Below are positions 62,972-64,000 of a DNA stretch of 64,000 nt, piece by piece. The DNA is from Strigamia acuminata (Eukaryota > Arthropoda > Chilopoda > Geophilomorpha > Linotaeniidae), in contig OX442316.1 of NCBI GenBank assembly GCA_949358305.1, positions 12,710,001 to 12,774,000 of the forward strand, given 5' to 3'. Position 1 is the stretch's first letter. The number at the start of each line of letters is the position of its first letter. The notes under the pieces are model-generated. The model searched no databases. It was not told the DNA's origin and saw only the letters and a program-made list of their open reading frames with translations. The translations under genes were made by a program, and so were the position numbers.

Positions 62972-64000
62972 TATATACATATTTCTATTTATTAAGACAA
63001 TGACAAAATAAAATCATTTCGCAACGTTGTGTCGTAATTTTGGTTAAAACAACCTTGAAATGATTGCAGGTAGTTGATAACTCTTTAGCTACTGTTTGCT
63101 ATTGCCTTAAACAAAATCTGAAGTTTCAAAAACCTGATCCCAACTGGAAAAATCTGCCAAAAATTAAAAAAGAACAATGCATTATGAAAATCTTTAGTGT
63201 TTTGATATGTGATCTTAAGAATGAGTAATTATCAGCAAGGAATTCTCCAAACGGAATCCAGTGCACAACGACAGGTGGGTCAGGGTCGCCAACTTGGCTT
63301 CACTTTAGACATAAAGACGTCTAATGTATACATTGGCTGAATTGGCTCATTCTCATTTCATCAAATGCTTCTTCTAACTGCCAACTCATTGGTCCATTCT
63401 TGCCCAACGCCACTTTCCCATACGTGCAGCTGACCGCAAGTCCAAGACTCTTACGTGCCGTCCGATTCCCACGCTCAAGACAAGAAACAAACGGTAGGGG
63501 GAAAGGAATAAAGACTAGAAACAAAATGTTTACAAACACAAGAGAAATGACACAGCCCAAAGCTAACTGTTTACAATTAGCGTAGTCCCACTGCCCCAAT
63601 TGCATCTTTGTCGTTGTCCCTCAGCCTTAAGCAGGCACCATACACAATTACGGGCCATAACAGGACACTAGAGGGTCTTATGAGCCCCTATTTACTCACT
63701 GCCGTCCGGAATTCAACTTGTAAAAAGCCCCCATCAAACGGCAATTGCCATCTATTTGTTTGACTGATTGCCTCCTCAACTCACCACTACCGGTACTGCC
63801 GGTACCGCACCGGGGCTCGGTTTATGCAATATTCAAATATTGCATTTCAAGCATCCACGTGTAAAATTCGGTGAACCTTATCGAGTAAATGTCACTGCAT
63901 TGTTCTGTACTTTTGTGTACAGACTGAGAGAGACATGCCATTAATAACATCAATGTTTCTTGTTGACATTTCCTCAAATCCATTTCTCTCCCCTAAGTTT

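Larger units (their letters stand above)
47377..64000. other. Upstream non-coding region of gene B
   Basis: The first part may include the 5' UTR and promoter of gene B, but no core promoter is evident. The rest alternates A/T tracts and mixed islands (for example 49400-49900, 52080-52340, 53760-54480, 54780-55700, 56050-58380, 58440-59640). Recognised contents: CACCTG-rich DNA (three near 50272-50338), repeated palindromes at 58632, 59351 and 59561, MITEs at 54540, 60431 and 62536, a 34-bp palindrome at 60335, and a minisatellite beside a hAT end at 61414-61701. No supported gene. Confidence 0.55.

Overview
This window is nuclear DNA from an animal, almost certainly an arthropod. It is AT-rich, full of A/T homopolymers and short inverted-repeat transposons, and gene-poor. 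The only genes I can name with confidence are two intron-containing members of the odd-skipped (odd/sob/bowl; vertebrate OSR) family of C2H2 zinc-finger transcription factors. Protein evidence fixes the family. Species and exact orthology cannot be settled from this sequence.

Layout: 1-12300 is non-coding upstream DNA with repeats and scattered CAGGTG elements. Gene A (+ strand) has an ATG-free GC-rich leader (about 12301-12643) and three coding exons, 12644-12692, 14445-15120 and 16162-16519, giving 360 residues. A 28-kb intergenic space follows, carrying several transposon remnants. Among these are a complete hAT-like non-autonomous element with an 8-bp target duplication (39370-40108), a pogo-like palindromic MITE (29124-29292), tandem arrays and a duplicated 150-bp segment. 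Gene B (- strand) mirrors gene A, with coding exons 47376-47337 (predicted), 45811-45061 and 44989-44662, giving 372 residues. From 47377 to the end the DNA is again non-coding, with palindromic motifs and MITEs.

Both proteins have a proline-rich N-terminal half, the FDF-x2-LA motif shared with OSR proteins, and five tandem C2H2 fingers. Both have a phase-2 intron between the two histidines of finger 2 and a phase-1 intron near the start. They are therefore ancient paralogues that point toward each other. In flies, clustered odd-family genes act in segmentation, leg joints and gut. The long non-coding flanks look like a cis-regulatory landscape: CAGGTG/CACCTG occurs about 70 times by hand count, several-fold above composition, and CAGTAGCC (the odd-family DNA site core) occurs four times.

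I saw no tRNA, rRNA, CRISPR or prokaryotic feature. First exons, UTR limits and regulatory calls are predictions from sequence alone.
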